From Micromonospora rubida (GTDB taxonomy: Bacteria; Actinomycetota; Actinomycetes; Mycobacteriales; Micromonosporaceae): a stretch of 64,000 nucleotides of DNA. The notes under the pieces were generated by a model. The model saw only the letters and a list, made by a program, of their open reading frames with translations, was not told the DNA's origin and searched no databases. Both the position numbers and the translations under genes were made by a program. The stretch spans positions 62,001 through 126,000 of the forward strand of contig NZ_JAAALO010000008.1 in the NCBI RefSeq assembly GCF_009908295.1. Direction: 5' to 3'. Shown piece after piece: positions 61,806 through 64,000 of the stretch (position 1 is the first letter of the stretch; every line of letters starts with the position of its first letter).

Positions 61806-63167
61806 TCAGGAGCAGGCAACCCCGTTGAGGGTGAAGCCGACCGGGGTGGGCAGCGTGCCGCCGGAGTAGGTGCCCTGGAAGCCGACGCTCAGCGTGCCGC
61901 CGGCCGGCAGGCTGCCGTTCCAGGCCGCGTTGCGCACGGTGATCTGCTCGCCGCTCTGGCTCCACTCGCCGTTCCAGCCGCCGGTGAGCCGTACGCCGGA
62001 ACCGGCGGTGAAGGCCACCGTCCACGAGCTGAGTGCCCCGCCCCGGTTGGTCACCCGCAGTTCGGCGGTGAACCCGCCGGTCCAGGTGTTCGGGGTGAAG
62101 GTGACCGCGCAGCCCCGGGCCGGCGTGGTGGGCGGCGCGGTGGTGGGCGGTGCGGTGGTGGGCGGCGCGGTCGTCGGAGGCGCGGTGGTCGGGACCGGCC
62201 CGGCGGCGACCGCCAGGTCGTACGCCCGCTGCGGGACGAACTGGCCGGCCCCGGCGAGGCAGCCGTCGGCCTCGCCGGGCAGCTTCACCCAGAGGTACGC
62301 GTCGATCGCGCCGTCCCCGGTGGCGGTGGTGCTCGGCGTGCCGATCGCCCGCCCCGGCGGGTCGCACCACTCCGAGCCGGCCGGGCCGTTGCCGTTGCGG
62401 CTGGTGTCGATCACGGCCTTCAGCCGGGACACGCCGGTGGCGGCGATGACCTGCTTGGCGTACCCGACGGACTCGGCGGTGGTCCGGTAGTTCGAGACGT
62501 TGAGCGAGATGCCGTCGGCGCTGTTGGCGATGTCCGCGCCGGTCAGCCGGGCGGCGATGTCGGCGGGGGAGAGCCACGCCGAGTGCCCGGCGTCGAAGTA
62601 GACCTTCGCCTGCGCCGAGCCGGCCTTGAGCTTCTTGCCGGCGTACGCCATGGACGCCCTGGTCTCGGCCTGCTGGGCGGCGCTCTGGCAGCTCGTCATC
62701 AGCGGGAGCACGTCCGGCTCCAGCACGATCGAGGCGGGCCGGCCGGCCAGCCCGGCGGCCACCTGGTCGACCCACTGCCGGTAGCTGGCGTGGTCCGGCG
62801 CGCCGCCGCCGCTGGCGCCGCCGCAGTCCCGGTTCGGGATGTTGTAGACCACCAGGATCGGGATTTTCCCCGCCGCGGCGGCGGCCCCGACGAACTGGTC
62901 CACCTCGTTCCGTACGGTGGAGGTGTTGGTCCGGGTGTACCAGCGGGCCTGCGGGACGGCGGCGATCCGGTCCCGGATCACGGCGGCGCGCTGGTCGCCC
63001 GGATTGGCGGCCACCCACTGGGCGGCGTTGGTCTGCGGGTCGACGTAGAACACGGAGTCGGCGGCCACGGCCGGCGCGGTTCCGACGAGGCCGACCGCGA
63101 CGGTGGCGGCGGCGGCGAGTGTGGTCGCGCCGGCGGCCAGGGCCGCGAGCGCCGGTCTGCTTCGCAT
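61806..63167 (-). CDS. Secreted GH6 cellulase with C-terminal CBM2
   Basis: A 453-residue extracellular endoglucanase/cellobiohydrolase. Signal peptide to about 36; GH6 domain about 38-325 with IPILVVYNIPNRDCGGASGG (Asp114) and SIVLEPDVLPLM (Asp152, the usual acid), KVYFDAGHSAWL and VIDTSRNGNGP. Then a PTTAPPTTAPP linker and a CBM2 about 352-453 (CAVTFTPNTWTGGFTAELRV). Cys residues in each domain suggest disulfides. The ATG at 63167 has TGGAGGA upstream. A CebR-like box lies 31 bases before it, matching the GH9 gene at 43522. GH6 and GH9 enzymes usually act together on cellulose. Confidence 0.95.
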   Translation of the reverse strand: MRSRPALAALAAGATTLAAAATVAVGLVGTAPAVAADSVFYVDPQTNAAQWVAANPGDQRAAVIRDRIAAVPQARWYTRTNTSTVRNEVDQFVGAAAAAGKIPILVVYNIPNRDCGGASGGGAPDHASYRQWVDQVAAGLAGRPASIVLEPDVLPLMTSCQSAAQQAETRASMAYAGKKLKAGSAQAKVYFDAGHSAWLSPADIAARLTGADIANSADGISLNVSNYRTTAESVGYAKQVIAATGVSRLKAVIDTSRNGNGPAGSEWCDPPGRAIGTPSTTATGDGAIDAYLWVKLPGEADGCLAGAGQFVPQRAYDLAVAAGPVPTTAPPTTAPPTTAPPTTAPPTTPARGCAVTFTPNTWTGGFTAELRVTNRGGALSSWTVAFTAGSGVRLTGGWNGEWSQSGEQITVRNAAWNGSLPAGGTLSVGFQGTYSGGTLPTPVGFTLNGVACS

Positions 63168-63198
63168 GGGGCGTCCTCCACGTATCGATGAGAGTGCG

Positions 63199-63212
63199 TG
63201 GAAGCGCTCCCA
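63199..63212. promoter_or_regulatory. CebR-type operator (GH6 cellulase)
   Basis: TGGAAGCGCTCCCA differs at one of 14 positions from the CebR palindrome TGGGAGCGCTCCCA found upstream of the GH9 gene. It lies 31 bases before the GH6 start, almost the same distance as in the GH9 gene. Joint repression by a CebR-like regulator is inferred. Confidence 0.8.
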
Positions 63213-63300
63213 CGCGTTCCCGTCAAGGTACGCGCTCGTTGCCGGTGTGTGAAGACCCCGTGACGCCCCCCGCCGGGCCTCGGGGGGCGAGAATTGCGGC

Positions 63301-63801
63301 ATGCGCCTGGTGATCACGGCCGACACCCACGTGCCGAAGCGGGCCCGCGACCTGCCCGCGCCGCTCTGGGCGGCGATCGACGCCGCCGACGTGGTGCTGC
63401 ACGCCGGGGACTGGGTGGACGTCGCGCTGCTCGACGCCGTCGAGGCCCGGGCCCGCCGCCTGATCGGCGTGTACGGCAACAACGACGGGCCCGAGCTGCG
63501 GGCCCGGCTGCCCGAGGTGGCCCGCGTCGAGCTGGACGGCCTGCGGGTCGCCGTGGTGCACGAGACCGGCCCGCGGGCCCGCCGCGAGGAGCGTTGCTCC
63601 GCCGCGTACGGCGACGCGGACCTGCTCGTCTTCGGCCACTCGCACATCCCGTGGGACACCGTCGCCCCGGGCGGGCTGCGGCTGCTCAACCCTGGCTCGC
63701 CGACCGACCGGCGCAGCCAGCCGTACGCCACCTACCTGACGGCGCGGGTGGCGGCGGGACGGCTCGACCGGGTCGAGCTGCACCGCCTGCCACCGCGCTG
63801 A
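63301..63801 (+). CDS. YfcE/MJ0936-type metallophosphoesterase
   Basis: A 166-residue calcineurin-like phosphodiesterase. Metal-binding motifs in order: ITADTHVP near 5-12, HAGDWVD near 35-41, GNNDGPE near 59-65, VVHETGP near 80-86 and FGHSHIP near 108-114. Size and motif order match the YfcE family, whose members hydrolyse small phosphodiesters and whose physiological substrate is unknown. It starts at an ATG at 63301 with a purine-rich leader (GGGGGGCGAGAA). It is divergent from the GH6 gene and convergent with a cupin gene. Confidence 0.9.
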   Translation: MRLVITADTHVPKRARDLPAPLWAAIDAADVVLHAGDWVDVALLDAVEARARRLIGVYGNNDGPELRARLPEVARVELDGLRVAVVHETGPRARREERCSAAYGDADLLVFGHSHIPWDTVAPGGLRLLNPGSPTDRRSQPYATYLTARVAAGRLDRVELHRLPPR

Positions 63802-63864
63802 CCTACCGCGACCGGCGCGCTTTCTTCAAGATCAACAGGCATGGCCCCGGACCCACCGCAGGGG

Positions 63865-64000
63865 TCAGCGCTCGTCGGGCCGCTCCGGCGGGTGCTGCGC
63901 CTTCGGCCGGGCGCGCAGGTGGGCGCGCTCTCCCTGCCTGCCGAAGAGGCTGAGGAACTCGACCGGCTCGTCGTCGGCGGCCCCGAACCAGTGCGGCACC
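63865..64000 (-). CDS. Cupin-domain protein, C-terminal fragment (cut by window edge)
   Basis: The last 44 codons of a leftward gene that begins outside the window. The visible sequence VPHWFGAADDEPVEFLSLFG followed by RQGERAHLRARP is the typical final strand of small cupin proteins, with a His in PHWF that often belongs to the metal site. A charged tail ends AQHPPERPDER before TGA (63865-63867). Only family level can be assigned. Confidence 0.65.
   Translation of the reverse strand, partial: VPHWFGAADDEPVEFLSLFGRQGERAHLRARPKAQHPPERPDER

Overview
The window is very GC-rich, uses GTG and TTG starts often, and is dense with short operons. Together with a Bacillus-type SdhCAB, a CebR-type cellulase operator, an IdeR/DmdR-type iron box, class F sortase, GPP34, DUF3516 helicase and SigF-family sigma factor, this points to a filamentous, cellulose-degrading actinomycete. 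A Micromonosporaceae (Micromonospora-like) chromosome is the best guess. That is inference from gene content; there is no rRNA gene in the window.

Layout. 1-6 kb: start of a zinc alcohol dehydrogenase (cut by the edge), sdhCAB read leftwards, a divergent LysR regulator sharing a T-N11-A palindrome with it, and an orphan dTDP-glucose 4,6-dehydratase. 6-11 kb: HrpA helicase, a cytidine-deaminase-like enzyme and a YCII protein. 11-17.3 kb: a Tat-exported multicopper oxidase, then a four-gene ferric-siderophore ABC importer behind an iron box. 17.3-19.2 kb: a low-complexity zone with poly-C/poly-G tracts and palindromic repeats around a DUF559 nuclease-like gene and an unknown gene. 19.3-24.2 kb: alpha/beta hydrolase plus TetR with a visible operator, DUF3516 helicase and TrmB. 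24.3-25.8 kb: a cell-wall protein and a class F sortase. 25.8-28.1 kb: a less GC-rich island with two secreted ricin-B-like paralogues. 28.1-38.4 kb: housekeeping and envelope genes (ABM, ExoIII, PAC2, lytic transglycosylase-like, EcsC-like, GDSL lipoprotein, succinate-semialdehyde dehydrogenase, LLM oxidoreductase, Na+/H+ antiporter with a translationally coupled UBP zinc finger). 38.6-44.4 kb: a two-protease fusion, a doubly frameshifted GNAT gene, a GH9 cellulase under a perfect CebR box, and a PP2C phosphatase. 44.6-64 kb: HrpB, GPP34, amino-acid permease, GNAT, SigF-like sigma factor, ADC-like protein, phospholipase D, pirin/MarR pair, DMT exporter, stress protein, GH15/SDR pair, GH6 cellulase with a near-perfect CebR box, a phosphoesterase and the end of a cupin gene.

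Three themes tie the window together. First, secreted carbohydrate-active enzymes (GH9 and GH6, both with a CBM2 and both with a CebR-like operator) form a local cellulose regulon. Second, iron uptake is under an iron box directly behind a multicopper oxidase. Third, and least explained, the intergenic DNA carries several families of inverted repeats. One is a 50-70 bp palindrome present four times, usually set between a C-rich and a G-rich tract. Another, around 23.4 kb, supplies the last codons and stop of trmB. A third (core GATCGTCTGA) occurs twice and overlaps a stop codon once. No tRNA, rRNA, CRISPR array, prophage or complete transposase was seen.
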